From: CAWGCA01 sp963820955
GTDB taxonomy: Bacteria; Pseudomonadota; Gammaproteobacteria; Chromatiales; Chromatiaceae
NCBI GenBank assembly: GCA_963820955.1
Contig: CAWGCA010000004.1
Coordinates: 38,207 to 102,206 of the forward strand
Reading direction: 5' to 3'
Length of the DNA: 64,000 nucleotides
The translations under genes were made by a program, and so were the position numbers. Positions within the stretch are counted from its first letter, which is position 1. Every line of letters begins with the position of its first letter. The notes under the pieces were generated by a model that saw nothing but the letters and a program-made list of their open reading frames with translations, did not search any database and was not told the origin of the DNA. Below, piece by piece: positions 32,981 to 42,994 of the stretch.

Positions 32981-35320
32981 ATGATTAGGCTAACGCTGGT
33001 AACGGTGCTGGCACTGTTGGCTGGCTGCACAATGATGGCTCGGCAAACGCTCAACGAGCGTTATGGTGAGCCAGACCCGGTGCGCTTTGACCTTGCCATG
33101 AAGCCACCGCAAGGGATGTCTTATCGCAATGACATCCAGCCAATTCTCAACCGCCGCTGCGTGGTCTGCCACGCCTGTTACGATGCCCAGTGCCAGCTCA
33201 AGCTTTCCGCCTGGGAGGGTGTCACCCGGGGTGCCAGCAAGGAAAAGGTATACGATGCCGAACGTATCCTGGAAGCCCCCCCTACACGCCTGTTTATCGA
33301 TGCCCAGACGGCATCCGGGTGGCGCGCCCGCGATTTCCATCCGGTTCTGAACGAGCGTTCCCAAACACCCACGGCCAATCTGTCCGGTAGCGTCTTGTTT
33401 CGGATGCTGGACCTAAAATACCGTCATCCGCTTCCCGACGCCAAGGTGCTGCCGGCATCCTTCGATTTTTCCCTGAACCGTGATCAGCAATGCGCCACTA
33501 TCGAGGAGTTTGACGGCTTTGAGCGGGACTATCCCCAGTGGGGGATGCCCTACGGCCTGCCGGGTTTGAGCGATGGCGAGCAGGCCACGCTGGTGCGCTG
33601 GCTGAAACAGGGCGCCCCCTACGAAGGGCCTACACCGTTGCCACCCGCGGTTGTGCAGAAGGTGCGCGAATGGGAGCGGTTCCTTAACGGTGACTCACTC
33701 AAGGAGCAACTGACCAGCCGCTATCTCTACGAACACCTTTTTCTGGCCCACCTGCATTTCGACTCCGATCCCGACAGTCATTACTTTCGTCTGGTTCGCT
33801 CCAGCACACCGCCGGGACAACCGATCCGGGAGCTAGCCACCCGGCGTCCCTATGATGACCCCGGTGTCAGCCGGGTGTATTACCGCTTAGAAGCGGAGCG
33901 CGAGACCGTTGTTGCCAAGACCCACATGCCCTATGCCCTGGGGCCTGAGCGCATGACGCGTTGGCGGGAGTTGTTCCTGACAGATGACTACACCGTCGAA
34001 GCGTTGCCCTCGTATTCGCCCGCTGTCGCCGCCAACCCGTTCGCCGCCTTTCAGACGCTGCCGGTGAATGCCCGTTACCGCTTTATGCTCGACGAGGCGC
34101 AATTCACCATCATGAGCTTTATCAAGGGGCCTGTGTGTCGGGGACAAGTGGCAGTGGACGTCATCGAGGATCAGTTCTGGGTGTTTTTTGTGAATCCGAA
34201 CATCATAGGCTCCGACGCCGAATTTCTCGCCCGCGAGAGCAACAATTTGAGTCTGCCATCGGAAAAAGGGAGCGATGCGCCTATCCTGGCGACGTGGGAA
34301 GAATATTCGCGACGGGAAAATCGCTATCTCGAGGCCAAGTCGGACTATATGGAACATAAGTTCAATGCCCCGTCGAAAGTCACTCTGGATCTCATCTGGG
34401 ACGGAGATGGCCGCAATCCCAACGCGGCGCTCACGGTGTTCCGGCACTTCAACAACGCATCGGTCGTCAAGGGGCTGGTGGGCGAGCCGCCCAAGACTGC
34501 CTGGGTAATCGACTACCCGCTTCTGGAGCGTATCTACTATCTTCTGGTCGCCGGTTTCGATGTCTATGGCAACGCCGGGCACCAGCTAAACTCGCGACTT
34601 TACATGGACTTTCTGCGCATGGAAGGGGAATTCAATTTTCTTGCGCTCTTGCCGTCGGCTCGGCGCGATACCGTGCGTGATTACTGGTACCGGGGGGCGC
34701 ACCAGTCGGTGAAGGATTACCTGTACGGCAGCAAGGCCTGGTTCAACCAGGACTCCGGCATCGACTATCACAGCACCGACCCGCAGCGTGAGTTGTACGG
34801 CCTGCTCCGGGCACGGCTGGCGCCCGTGCTCGGCAACGGTTTCGATCTGTCCTCGGGCAAGGATTCGACGCTGCTCAATGAATTGCAGACATTGGCTGCA
34901 GTATGCGGTCGCAGCCTGTCCCTGATGCCCGAAGCAGGATTCCTGCGCCTGGATGATACGGCTGGCCCGTCCCGCTATTTCACCCTGGTGCGTAACACGG
35001 GTCACAGTAACGTGACGCATCTGGCAGACGAAAATAAGGAACTCCTGCCGGACGAGAACACGGTGACGCTGGTCCCGGGATTCATCGGCGCCTATCCGAA
35101 TGCCCTCTACGTTATGCCGCGCGTCGCCTTGTCCGAGTTTACGGCGGCGGTTCGCGGTCTCTCCTCCGAAGCCGATTACCGGGCGCTCGCAGACCGGTTC
35201 GCAATCCGCCGCACCCACCCCCAGTTCTGGAACTATAGCGATGCGTTGCAGGACGCCTACGTACGCCTGGCCCCGACAGAGGCCGGGCTATTTGACTATA
35301 ACCGCATCGAGAATCGCTAG
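32981..35320 (+). CDS. cti: Fatty acid cis/trans isomerase (Cti), lipoprotein form
   Basis: The ATG at 32981 has GGAGG 8 bases upstream (the GTG at 32972 is too close to it). Residues 1-16 are a lipoprotein signal (LALLAGCTMM). A c-type haem motif C60VVC63H64 is present. The 779-residue length and motifs FDFSLNRDQQCATIEEFDGF, GMPYGLPGLSDGEQATLVRW, SRYLYEHLFLAHLHFDSDPD and GPVCRGQVAVDVIEDQFWVF match Cti. The enzyme turns cis to trans unsaturated fatty acids of membrane lipids, in the periplasm, as a fast response to solvents or heat. It stands just before the Do-type protease and two-component system, which fits an envelope-stress neighbourhood. Confidence 0.9.
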   Translation: MIRLTLVTVLALLAGCTMMARQTLNERYGEPDPVRFDLAMKPPQGMSYRNDIQPILNRRCVVCHACYDAQCQLKLSAWEGVTRGASKEKVYDAERILEAPPTRLFIDAQTASGWRARDFHPVLNERSQTPTANLSGSVLFRMLDLKYRHPLPDAKVLPASFDFSLNRDQQCATIEEFDGFERDYPQWGMPYGLPGLSDGEQATLVRWLKQGAPYEGPTPLPPAVVQKVREWERFLNGDSLKEQLTSRYLYEHLFLAHLHFDSDPDSHYFRLVRSSTPPGQPIRELATRRPYDDPGVSRVYYRLEAERETVVAKTHMPYALGPERMTRWRELFLTDDYTVEALPSYSPAVAANPFAAFQTLPVNARYRFMLDEAQFTIMSFIKGPVCRGQVAVDVIEDQFWVFFVNPNIIGSDAEFLARESNNLSLPSEKGSDAPILATWEEYSRRENRYLEAKSDYMEHKFNAPSKVTLDLIWDGDGRNPNAALTVFRHFNNASVVKGLVGEPPKTAWVIDYPLLERIYYLLVAGFDVYGNAGHQLNSRLYMDFLRMEGEFNFLALLPSARRDTVRDYWYRGAHQSVKDYLYGSKAWFNQDSGIDYHSTDPQRELYGLLRARLAPVLGNGFDLSSGKDSTLLNELQTLAAVCGRSLSLMPEAGFLRLDDTAGPSRYFTLVRNTGHSNVTHLADENKELLPDENTVTLVPGFIGAYPNALYVMPRVALSEFTAAVRGLSSEADYRALADRFAIRRTHPQFWNYSDALQDAYVRLAPTEAGLFDYNRIENR

Positions 35321-35501
35321 TGGGCCATGCGGGAAGTTCGGTAACCCACAGCCAGTCCACAAGCCGGGTTGGCAAGGTACGCGAGCGCAGGACTGGCGGA
35401 AAAAATACCTTACAAAAGTTTAATGCTGTGGCCATGCGCACGTAAGTTACCATGGTCTATGGTAACGCCGTGATCCTCAAGTTACTAAAGGAGAAACGGC
35501 C

Positions 35502-37049
35502 ATGAAAGCCCCAAACCAACCGATCTCTCAACAGACAACCAGCCCCGCCGGACGCAACCGGCAGTTCTTCAGTTACTCGGCGCTCGCTGCCGCCGTCGCG
35601 CTCTCCCTGGGTGGCATTACCGCCATCGCCAAAACCAGCGCAACACTTCCCGAATCGGCACCATTGACAACCGAGCAATCGGCGGTGAGGGCTCCAGCCA
35701 GCTTCGCCTCTTTGGTGCAGGCGGTGCAACCGGCAGTGGTCAGCATCACCGTCGACGGAATGGCGATGGCCATGGCGGGCGAAAAAATCCCCGATCTCGC
35801 TAGCCCTGACGACCCGCAGTTCAAGGAATTCTTCGACCGCTTCTTCCGACATTCGCCCAAGCTGCCAGGTGGGCAGGGACAAGGACTCAGGGTCCAGGGA
35901 GTAGGGTCCGGTTTTATTGTCACTGCTGACGGCCACATTGTCACCAGCAACCATGTGATCGAAAACGCCTCCGAGATCCATGTGGTACTTAACGACGGCC
36001 AGCGTCTGCCGGCAGAGGTTCTCGGTCGCGACCCCAAGACCGACCTGGCATTGCTTAAGATCGACGCCGGCAGTGACCTACCGTACGTCGCCTTTGGCGA
36101 TTCCAACAACACACGGCCCGGTGACTGGGTGGTTGCGATCGGCAATCCTTTCGGCCTGGGCGGCACAGCGACCACCGGTATCATATCTGCCAGGGGTCGG
36201 GACATTCACTCAGGACCTTACGACGACTACCTGCAGATCGATGCACCGATTAACCGTGGCAACTCCGGTGGCCCCCTGTTCGACCTCAGCGGCAGAGTCA
36301 TCGGCGTAAACACCGCGATCTATTCACCCAATGGCACCAATGTCGGCATCGGCTTTGCCGTGCCCGCCGAACAGGCAAAGTCGGTGATATCACAGCTGAT
36401 GCAGACCGGGCATGTGCAACGAGGCTGGCTGGGTGTCCAGATCCAGGGGCTTACCGAAGCACTTGCTGAAAGCGTCAAGTTGCCCGATACCAAGGGTGCC
36501 CTGGTAGCCGATGTCATTGCCGAATCGCCGGCGGCGCAGGCCGGCATCAGAATCGGCGACGTCATCCTGGCTTTCAACGATCAGGAAATCGGTGCGATGC
36601 GTGACCTGCCAAGACTGGTGGCGAATGTCACACCGGGCGAAAAACCCAGCGTAACAGTCTGGCGTCAGGGCGAGAAGCGAAACCTTAGAGTGTCCATCAC
36701 CGCGGTTCCGGATAAGGCCCTGGCTGCCACCAAGGTCACTCCGCAACCCGCTGAAGGCGTCAGACTTGGTGTGGTATTGGCACCGATCACCGACGAGTTG
36801 CGGCAGCGGCTGGATGTTGCCGAAGGTGTCGAAGGCGCACTGGTGGTCGAGGTGGAATCGGGCAGTCCGGCGGCGCGGGAAGGGCTGCGACCCGGTGACG
36901 TCATCGTCCAGGCAGGAGAAAAGCCAGTGTTCACGCCGGACGACGTGGTCGGCGTGGTGCAAGCGGCCAATGCCGGTGACCGGAACCGGCTACTGCTGCT
37001 AATTAACCGCCAGGGTAACCAGCGGTTCGTGACTGTCCAGCTTGGTTGA
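35502..37049 (+). CDS. degQ: Do/DegP-family periplasmic serine protease
   Basis: AAAGGAGAAACGGCC precedes the ATG. The 515-residue protein has a signal peptide and a trypsin-like domain with H151 (SNHVIEN), D181 (KTDLALL) and S255 (GNSGGP) in the order H-D-S. Two PDZ domains follow: RGWLGVQIQGLTEALAESVK, and LGVVLAPITDELRQRLDVAE with GDVIVQAGEKPVF. This is the full Do layout, so it is likely a periplasmic protease/chaperone for damaged envelope proteins. DegP and DegQ cannot be told apart here; the symbol is a best guess. The downstream two-component genes start 105 bases later and may be co-regulated. Confidence 0.9.
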   Translation: MKAPNQPISQQTTSPAGRNRQFFSYSALAAAVALSLGGITAIAKTSATLPESAPLTTEQSAVRAPASFASLVQAVQPAVVSITVDGMAMAMAGEKIPDLASPDDPQFKEFFDRFFRHSPKLPGGQGQGLRVQGVGSGFIVTADGHIVTSNHVIENASEIHVVLNDGQRLPAEVLGRDPKTDLALLKIDAGSDLPYVAFGDSNNTRPGDWVVAIGNPFGLGGTATTGIISARGRDIHSGPYDDYLQIDAPINRGNSGGPLFDLSGRVIGVNTAIYSPNGTNVGIGFAVPAEQAKSVISQLMQTGHVQRGWLGVQIQGLTEALAESVKLPDTKGALVADVIAESPAAQAGIRIGDVILAFNDQEIGAMRDLPRLVANVTPGEKPSVTVWRQGEKRNLRVSITAVPDKALAATKVTPQPAEGVRLGVVLAPITDELRQRLDVAEGVEGALVVEVESGSPAAREGLRPGDVIVQAGEKPVFTPDDVVGVVQAANAGDRNRLLLLINRQGNQRFVTVQLG

Positions 37050-37154
37050 TAGCATAATAGCCTGAGTCGGTTTCTACGGCGTCGACACCCTTTGGCTGTC
37101 GCAGTGGCACCGGGAAACCCCACGACTTTTTTCAAGCAATGGAACAGCTCGGCA

Positions 37155-37832
37155 ATGCATATCCTGGTGATCGAAGACGATGCCGCAACCGCTGGCTATC
37201 TGCGCAAGGGCCTGCACGAAAGCGGTCACGGCGTGGATCACGCGCCGAACGGAAAGGACGGTCTTTTTATGGCCATGGAGGGCCATTACGACGCACTGAT
37301 CGTGGACCGCATGCTGCCGGAACTGGACGGCCTGACGGTGACTCAGACTTTGCGCTCCACCGGCGATCAGACGCCGGTGTTGATACTCAGTGCCTTGGGG
37401 GAGGTCGATGACCGGGTAAAGGGGTTGCGGGCCGGCGGTGACGATTACCTGGTCAAACCGTTTGCATTCGCTGAGCTGCTGGCCAGACTGGAAGCTCTGA
37501 CCCGGCGTTCTGATGGCGCGCACACAGAAACGGCCCTGCAGGTCGGAGACCTGCACATGGATCTGCTGTCGCGCAACGTAAAGCGAGCCGACCGCCGCGT
37601 CGAACTGCAGCCAACCGAGTTCAGGCTGCTCGAATACCTGCTGCGCCATGCCGGTCAGGTGGTGACCCGCACCATGCTGCTGGAAAACGTCTGGGACTAC
37701 GACTTCGATCCCCAGACCAACGTCATCGACGTCCATATCAGCCGCCTGCGCGCTAAGATCGACAAGGGTTTCGACTATCCACTGCTGCACACGGTACGTG
37801 GTGCCGGGTACCTGCTACGTGCATCTGAATAG
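37155..37832 (+). CDS. OmpR-family response regulator
   Basis: The chosen ATG (MHILVIEDDAATAGYLRKGL) gives 225 residues; an upstream in-frame ATG adds an unlikely leader. The receiver has E8-D9-D10, the phospho-acceptor D51 (LIVDRMLPELDG), a Ser at LILSAL and K at DDYLVKPF. The C-terminal winged helix reads LQPTEFRLLEYLLRHAGQVV, NVIDVHISRLRAKIDKGF and LLHTVRGAGYLL. It should bind DNA when phosphorylated by the kinase that overlaps its end. Its place after the Do protease fits a CpxR-like or CusR/IrlR-like role, but its target is not shown. Confidence 0.92.
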   Translation: MHILVIEDDAATAGYLRKGLHESGHGVDHAPNGKDGLFMAMEGHYDALIVDRMLPELDGLTVTQTLRSTGDQTPVLILSALGEVDDRVKGLRAGGDDYLVKPFAFAELLARLEALTRRSDGAHTETALQVGDLHMDLLSRNVKRADRRVELQPTEFRLLEYLLRHAGQVVTRTMLLENVWDYDFDPQTNVIDVHISRLRAKIDKGFDYPLLHTVRGAGYLLRASE

Positions 37833-39192
37833 TTATCTGCGCAGTTCCACTTTCCGCCTGGCGTTGATTTACATGGCGCTGTTCGGCGGGTCGGTGCTGC
37901 TGCTGCTGACTTACATCTACTGGTCCACCGCCAGGTACATGGCGCAACAGGCCGATACCACCATCGCGACCGAGATAACCGGCCTTGCCGAACGCTATCG
38001 TACCGACGGTCTCGACGGTCTGAGCGACTCCATCAAAAAACGCACCTCCAGAAAACCGGGCGGATCCTCGATTTTTCTGCTCGCCGACAATGACTTCCAC
38101 CCGCTGTTGGGCAATATCAGCCGCTGGCCGCGCGTGCCGGCTGCAGCAGACGGCTGGTTGAACTTCAGCCTGGAGGCCGAGGGCTGGCCGGCCGGAGAGG
38201 TGCACCGGGCGCGGGCGCAGGCATTTCAACTGCACGACGGTTTTCAGTTGCTGGTGGGTCGAGACCTCCACGAACTGGAAAAGACCCGCCAACTGATCGC
38301 TGAAACCCTCTTTTGGGGGCTGGCGATTACCCTCGTCCTGGGTCTCATCGGCGGCCTGATGATGACACGCACCCTGATTCGACGCATCGAGACCATCAAT
38401 CAGACCAGCCGCGAGATAATGTCCGGCGACCTCTCCCGGCGCATACCGACCAATCGCTCGGGCGATGATTTCGACGAACTCGCCGGCAACCTCAACGCGA
38501 TGCTGGACCGGATCGAATCCCTGATGGAGGAGGTGCGGCGCATCTCGGACAATATCGCCCATGATCTGAAGACGCCGCTGTCCCGTCTGAAGAATTCGCT
38601 GGAACTGTTGAATACGGAGAATCCGGAGGATCCAGAACACCGCAGGACCTTGATTGAGCAGTCGGTCGCCGAGGCCGACGGACTGCTAGCGACCTTCAAC
38701 GCCCTGCTGCGCATCGCGCGTATCGAATCCGGCGAACGCCGCGCCGCCTTTGCCGAGGTCCCGCTGGAGCGGCTCCTGCGGGACCTGGTCGAGTTCTACC
38801 AACCGCTAGCCGAGGAGCGACAGCAAAACCTGAAGCTGAGGATAAACCCGCCAGCTTCGGTATCGGGCGACCGGGATCTGCTGTTCCAGGCCTTCGCCAA
38901 CCTCTTGGACAATGCCATCAAATATACCCCGGTGCAGGGTCGAATCGAGGTCGACCTCGAACAACGACATGGTCGCCCCTGCGTGACAATCACCGACTCA
39001 GGACCGGGCATTCCAGCAAACGAACGGGGAAATGTGTTCCGGCGCTTCTACCGTCTTGAGCAAAGCCGCGGCCTGCCCGGAAACGGGCTTGGGCTCAGTC
39101 TGGTGGCAGCCGTTGCCAAGCTTCATGATATTGAGCTTGGGTTGGATGACAACGCCGTTGGGCTGCGGGTAGTGATGGCATTTCCGGGCTAG
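37819..39192 (+). CDS. Membrane sensor histidine kinase, partner of the OmpR regulator
   Basis: The start GTG at 37819 (MHLNSYLRSSTFRLALIYMA) overlaps the regulator's end by 14 bases; an earlier GTG at 37798 is possible. Two membrane helices flank a periplasmic sensor domain (helix 1 about residues 12-35; helix 2 about 160-185). A HAMP domain (RRIETINQTSREIMSGDLSR) and HisKA with H248 in NIAHDLKTPLSRL follow. The ATP-binding domain has LLDNAIKYTPVQG, TDSGPGIPANE and GNGLGLSLVAAVAKLH. It should phosphorylate the preceding regulator. The signal is unknown; the neighbouring protease and Cti suggest envelope stress. Confidence 0.92.
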   Translation: MHLNSYLRSSTFRLALIYMALFGGSVLLLLTYIYWSTARYMAQQADTTIATEITGLAERYRTDGLDGLSDSIKKRTSRKPGGSSIFLLADNDFHPLLGNISRWPRVPAAADGWLNFSLEAEGWPAGEVHRARAQAFQLHDGFQLLVGRDLHELEKTRQLIAETLFWGLAITLVLGLIGGLMMTRTLIRRIETINQTSREIMSGDLSRRIPTNRSGDDFDELAGNLNAMLDRIESLMEEVRRISDNIAHDLKTPLSRLKNSLELLNTENPEDPEHRRTLIEQSVAEADGLLATFNALLRIARIESGERRAAFAEVPLERLLRDLVEFYQPLAEERQQNLKLRINPPASVSGDRDLLFQAFANLLDNAIKYTPVQGRIEVDLEQRHGRPCVTITDSGPGIPANERGNVFRRFYRLEQSRGLPGNGLGLSLVAAVAKLHDIELGLDDNAVGLRVVMAFPG

Positions 39193-39194
39193 TT

Positions 39195-41987
39195 TTATTG
39201 GTAGATGCTCTGCATCCTGCTCTTTAGCTCCTTGATATCACAGGGATGTTGCTTACGTGCACCGGCCCGCATGAATGGGACCAAGAGGCCTGCCGGCCCT
39301 ACGGCGAGTGCGCTGAGTGCCTTCACCGCTTTCGTCTCCATGGAACTCCATTCCGGTCTTACTCTCGGATCCAGAATACTGCCGTCGACACGCAGCTTAG
39401 TTGCCAGGCTGAACAGGCTGCTGTCCTTGGGCTTGGGCGACAGAATAAAATCCAGTTGTTCCGTCGCCAGATTGATTTCACCTTTGCCTTTCAGGATGGC
39501 GAGTTGTGTATCGAATAGAAACACGTCGCTGGTGGCTATACCCGCTTTATTGGTGAACTGTATCACGCCGCAATTTAACTGCCCGGATTTCTTGTGGTGA
39601 CCCCAGATGCTGATCACCCGGCGAGAGAGACCTTGCGCGAGCAGGTCCAGAAAGCGGGGCACATAGCCCTTGCCAATAACGGCACCGGTAATTCCGTCGA
39701 GGTTTGCCATGAGACGGTGAAGCGAATTGCCCTGGCTCGTGAGATCCACGGCCAGATCGACCAGACCTTCGACCTCTTGCGATACATGTATCTCCTTAAG
39801 TAAACGGCCCAGGTCAAGGCCCTGGACCAGGAGCCTGACCGCCACATTCGAAGGCGTACCTGCCGCCAGATTCAGGGTTGCTGAGACCTTTGTGCCGCGG
39901 TATGTGGCTTCCAGCTTGTCAACGCGCAGATCACCAGCCTCGAGTCGCAGTGCCAGCTGTCCCGACTCCAGCGTTGCGTCGCGGGCCTTGAGGTTGCGCG
40001 CATTGAACTCAATATCGGCATCTACGGCGTCGAGTAGATCGAAGGGCAAGGGCTTATCGGAGAACATGGTCTTCTGCCTGAAACCTCCGGCCTTGCCTGT
40101 CTCCACCGGCTTCTCTCCTTTCACCTGTTCTATGATCCGGGTGAAATCGACCAGACCTGATTCCAACCTTAGCGTGAGCTTGGGCCTTTTCCCTAAATCC
40201 ATCTTTGCCCAGCCCTTGAAGTCGCTCTGATCGGCGGTGGCTGAGAAACTGTTAAGCTCCAGCAGCTTGTCGGACCCGATGAGCTGCCCTTTTATAGCGA
40301 AGGGTCCCAGGTACGGCAGCTGCTTATCAAACAGAGGGCCCAGCTCACCCAGGTTCTTGCCGGACCCCTCCAGCTCTAGGTCGATACCGGTCAGTTTCAG
40401 AACATCACCAATCTTGCCTGACGCCAGCAGCTGCGAATTTCCTTGTCTGATCTCTGCGTTCAGGTTACGAACGGTCAGTGCCTGAGCGGAACCTGTCAAG
40501 CGAGCAGATGCAGTAAAAGGGCCGGTGCTGGGCAGCTTCTCTCCGAGCATGCTACGCAGCTCGCCAATATTTTCCCCCGAGCCTTTGGCGTCCAGGTGAA
40601 TGCCCTTCAGTGTCATCAGCTCATCGATCATGCCCGCCAATGTAAGCTTGATGCTCTGGTGGCTGATAGTCCCCCGGGCCTCGCTGAGGGTCAGTGCCTT
40701 GGCGTTACCGGCCAGCTTACCGCTGACCTCGAAGGGACCGGTTTGCGGCAGCGTCTCACCAACGATCGAACTAAGTTCAGACAGGTTGTTGCCCGAGCCG
40801 TGCAGATTCAGATCGACGCCCTCAAAAGCGATCAGATCATCGATCCCACCCGCCAGCGAAAGTTTGATGCTCTGTTGGCGGATAGCCCCCTGGATCTCGT
40901 TGAGGGTCAGTGTCTTGGCATTACCAGCCAACTTACCGCTGACCTCGAAGGCGCCGGTTTGCGGCAGCGTCTCACCGACGATCGAACTGAGTTCAGCCAG
41001 ATCTTTGCCCGAGCCCTTCAGCTCCAGCTGAATATCCTTGAGCATTTTCAGGTCGCCAATCCCCCCTTTTAGCTCGAGCTGAATGCTCTTATGGCTGACA
41101 CTGCCACGGACGTCGCCGACGGCTAAGACGTCACGACTGGCTTGTAGTTTTGCCGCTATGTCGAAGCTGCCTGTTTCCGGAACTTTTGTCCCGATCCCTT
41201 TACCCAACATGGCAAGGTCGGTTCCCGATGCCTCGATCGTCAAGTCGAGTCCTTCAAGCGTCAAGGCATTGGCAAGCTCACCTTGGAGCTTTACCGTCGC
41301 GCCGGCAACCTCACCGGACAAATCAATCGGGAAGCGCACCCCCGCAAACAGCGCCTCCAACCCCCCGGTCTGCCCGGACAACGTTACAGTCTGCCCATTT
41401 GAGCTGCCCTTAAGCTCGACAGCCAGTAAGTCGGACGCAGGAGAGCGGATCAGTTCCAGTCGGTTCAGCTCGTAGTGGCTCGCGGGCGCTCCCGTTTCGC
41501 CACTGCGTAACGTCACGCTAAGCCGCTCGATCTCCAGATGCTCTACCACCACGCTCCTGATGCCAACACCCTTGCGCGAATCCGCCTGACGTCCGAACAG
41601 CCAGTTAACCTGACCGCTGGCATCGGTTTCCAGCAGCAGATCGGTATCGATCAGCTTGAGTTGTGTGATTTCGACATCTCGCCTGAGCAGCGGAAGCAGC
41701 CTGAGGCGCACACGGAGTTGCCCAATGTGCGCCATTTGCGGTTGTGAACCCCAGGGTGCGTTGGCGAGTGACACATCCGATACGGTGAATTCCGGCGACA
41801 GAGCCATCGCGATTGCAAGTTCGCCATTTATCTCGATCCGTCGGCCGGTCGCATCGGTGATCGCCCCTTCAACCAGTCCCTTGTAGCGACCGTAATCGAC
41901 CGTGTAGAGAAAAATGGCAACCGCGGAAATCAACCCTATGATCACTAAAGCGACAACCCCGAAGCCAACGCGCAAACGCCTACTCAT
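39195..41987 (-). CDS. AsmA-family protein with tandem internal repeats
   Basis: The 930-residue protein has one N-terminal membrane helix (GFGVVALVIIGLISAVAIFL), an AsmA N-terminal domain (VDYGRYKGLVEGAITDATGR, ALSPEFTVSDVSLANAPWG) and a C-terminal AsmA_2 region (LLVQGLDLGRLLKEIHVSQE, CGVIQFTNKAGIATSDVFLF). Between about residues 265 and 600 a unit of about 85 residues repeats at least four times. Each unit carries a ...L.LKGSG.(N/D)L.EL.S..GE.LP.TG.F..S..L.G.A..LTL... pattern. AsmA proteins span the periplasm as bridge-like lipid-transfer or outer-membrane biogenesis factors. The stop lies 2 bases from the convergent kinase stop. The repeat array would lengthen a bridge, and paralogous repeats can vary between strains. 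Confidence 0.85.
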   Translation of the reverse strand: MSRRLRVGFGVVALVIIGLISAVAIFLYTVDYGRYKGLVEGAITDATGRRIEINGELAIAMALSPEFTVSDVSLANAPWGSQPQMAHIGQLRVRLRLLPLLRRDVEITQLKLIDTDLLLETDASGQVNWLFGRQADSRKGVGIRSVVVEHLEIERLSVTLRSGETGAPASHYELNRLELIRSPASDLLAVELKGSSNGQTVTLSGQTGGLEALFAGVRFPIDLSGEVAGATVKLQGELANALTLEGLDLTIEASGTDLAMLGKGIGTKVPETGSFDIAAKLQASRDVLAVGDVRGSVSHKSIQLELKGGIGDLKMLKDIQLELKGSGKDLAELSSIVGETLPQTGAFEVSGKLAGNAKTLTLNEIQGAIRQQSIKLSLAGGIDDLIAFEGVDLNLHGSGNNLSELSSIVGETLPQTGPFEVSGKLAGNAKALTLSEARGTISHQSIKLTLAGMIDELMTLKGIHLDAKGSGENIGELRSMLGEKLPSTGPFTASARLTGSAQALTVRNLNAEIRQGNSQLLASGKIGDVLKLTGIDLELEGSGKNLGELGPLFDKQLPYLGPFAIKGQLIGSDKLLELNSFSATADQSDFKGWAKMDLGKRPKLTLRLESGLVDFTRIIEQVKGEKPVETGKAGGFRQKTMFSDKPLPFDLLDAVDADIEFNARNLKARDATLESGQLALRLEAGDLRVDKLEATYRGTKVSATLNLAAGTPSNVAVRLLVQGLDLGRLLKEIHVSQEVEGLVDLAVDLTSQGNSLHRLMANLDGITGAVIGKGYVPRFLDLLAQGLSRRVISIWGHHKKSGQLNCGVIQFTNKAGIATSDVFLFDTQLAILKGKGEINLATEQLDFILSPKPKDSSLFSLATKLRVDGSILDPRVRPEWSSMETKAVKALSALAVGPAGLLVPFMRAGARKQHPCDIKELKSRMQSIYQ

Positions 41988-42189
41988 GGCTCATCCCCCA
42001 GCTCCAGGGCGAGACAGCCGCGGCCCATGCCGCACTCTGCAGCGCTGGGAGACCTTCAGCATTCAGTGCCCGGCAAGGCATCGGCGGCAGGCCGGGTTCA
42101 CCCGGTATCGGAGATGCACCATCCGGCGGTTGGCAGTCACAGAGTTTCGATAGGCTGGCATGTCATCTCCGCCTGGCGGGCAACGACGG

Positions 42190-42687
42190 CTAGGGCCCTT
42201 CTTTCAGGTTCATGTAGCCCCCAACCGCGCCTTGGACCTCGGCTGGTGTGACAAACAGAGCACCCTGTGATGGAAGGGGTAACATGCAGTTCATGCGGTA
42301 AGCGTTTTTCGAGGACGCCGCTTGCAGGTGAATTCCCGTTACCGAGACATCCATGTCGTGCGGTCCGGTGCCATGCTCATCGTATTCGACTTTACCGACC
42401 GTGAATATTTGTGCCTTTATTACCTCGCCGGCTGGGGTTGCGGCATCGGTCACGAACTGGCAAAAAGGATAGTTCGGCTGGACATCGCCTTGTGGGTAGA
42501 GCCGCGTGTCCTGAAAATAAACGCTGGTATCGCCGGATGGTATGAGGAAACTCTTGACCACGGTTAAGGTCGAGCCCGGGGTAACGTTCTGCGATGGTGG
42601 CAGCGGTGCGTCCTCCTTTATGGTGGTTTCACAACCCGCCAGTGTGGCAGCCGACAAGACCAGGAATAATACGAAATATTTATGCAT
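42190..42687 (-). CDS. Hypothetical lipoprotein
   Basis: GGAG lies 6 bases before the ATG at 42687. The 165-residue product has a clear lipobox, LAGC at residues 16-19. The mature domain is small and Thr/Val-rich (VTPGSTLTVVKSFLIPSGDT, SVYFQDTRLYPQGDVQPNYP) with three Cys residues. No family recognised. It is transcribed leftward, divergent from nothing close, and lies 200 bases upstream of the AsmA start, so it may belong to the same envelope gene group. Confidence 0.7.
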   Translation of the reverse strand: MHKYFVLFLVLSAATLAGCETTIKEDAPLPPSQNVTPGSTLTVVKSFLIPSGDTSVYFQDTRLYPQGDVQPNYPFCQFVTDAATPAGEVIKAQIFTVGKVEYDEHGTGPHDMDVSVTGIHLQAASSKNAYRMNCMLPLPSQGALFVTPAEVQGAVGGYMNLKEGP

Positions 42688-42994
42688 CTACTGCTCCTAA
42701 TAATCTACTCTTGGCGTTTCGAATACCGAATCTTCAACAAGCTCACGGATGGCAAAGTTGGCCCTCTCCGGATGTGGAATTCGGCCTTTTGGTTATTAGT
42801 GCCTAAACCGCTCCCCGGTGACCTTGGGTATCAATCCAACAGTTTTCCATGCTCGATCCGTTCTTCACGACCCCGAGGCGCGTTTGGCATCCCCGCAGAA
42901 ACCGTACCGCCAAGCCACCCTGAATTGCTGGTAGAGGCACAAAATCAACTGTGCCGTGATCTTCAACCAATAAATCGGGAAAGCTACCCCGATT

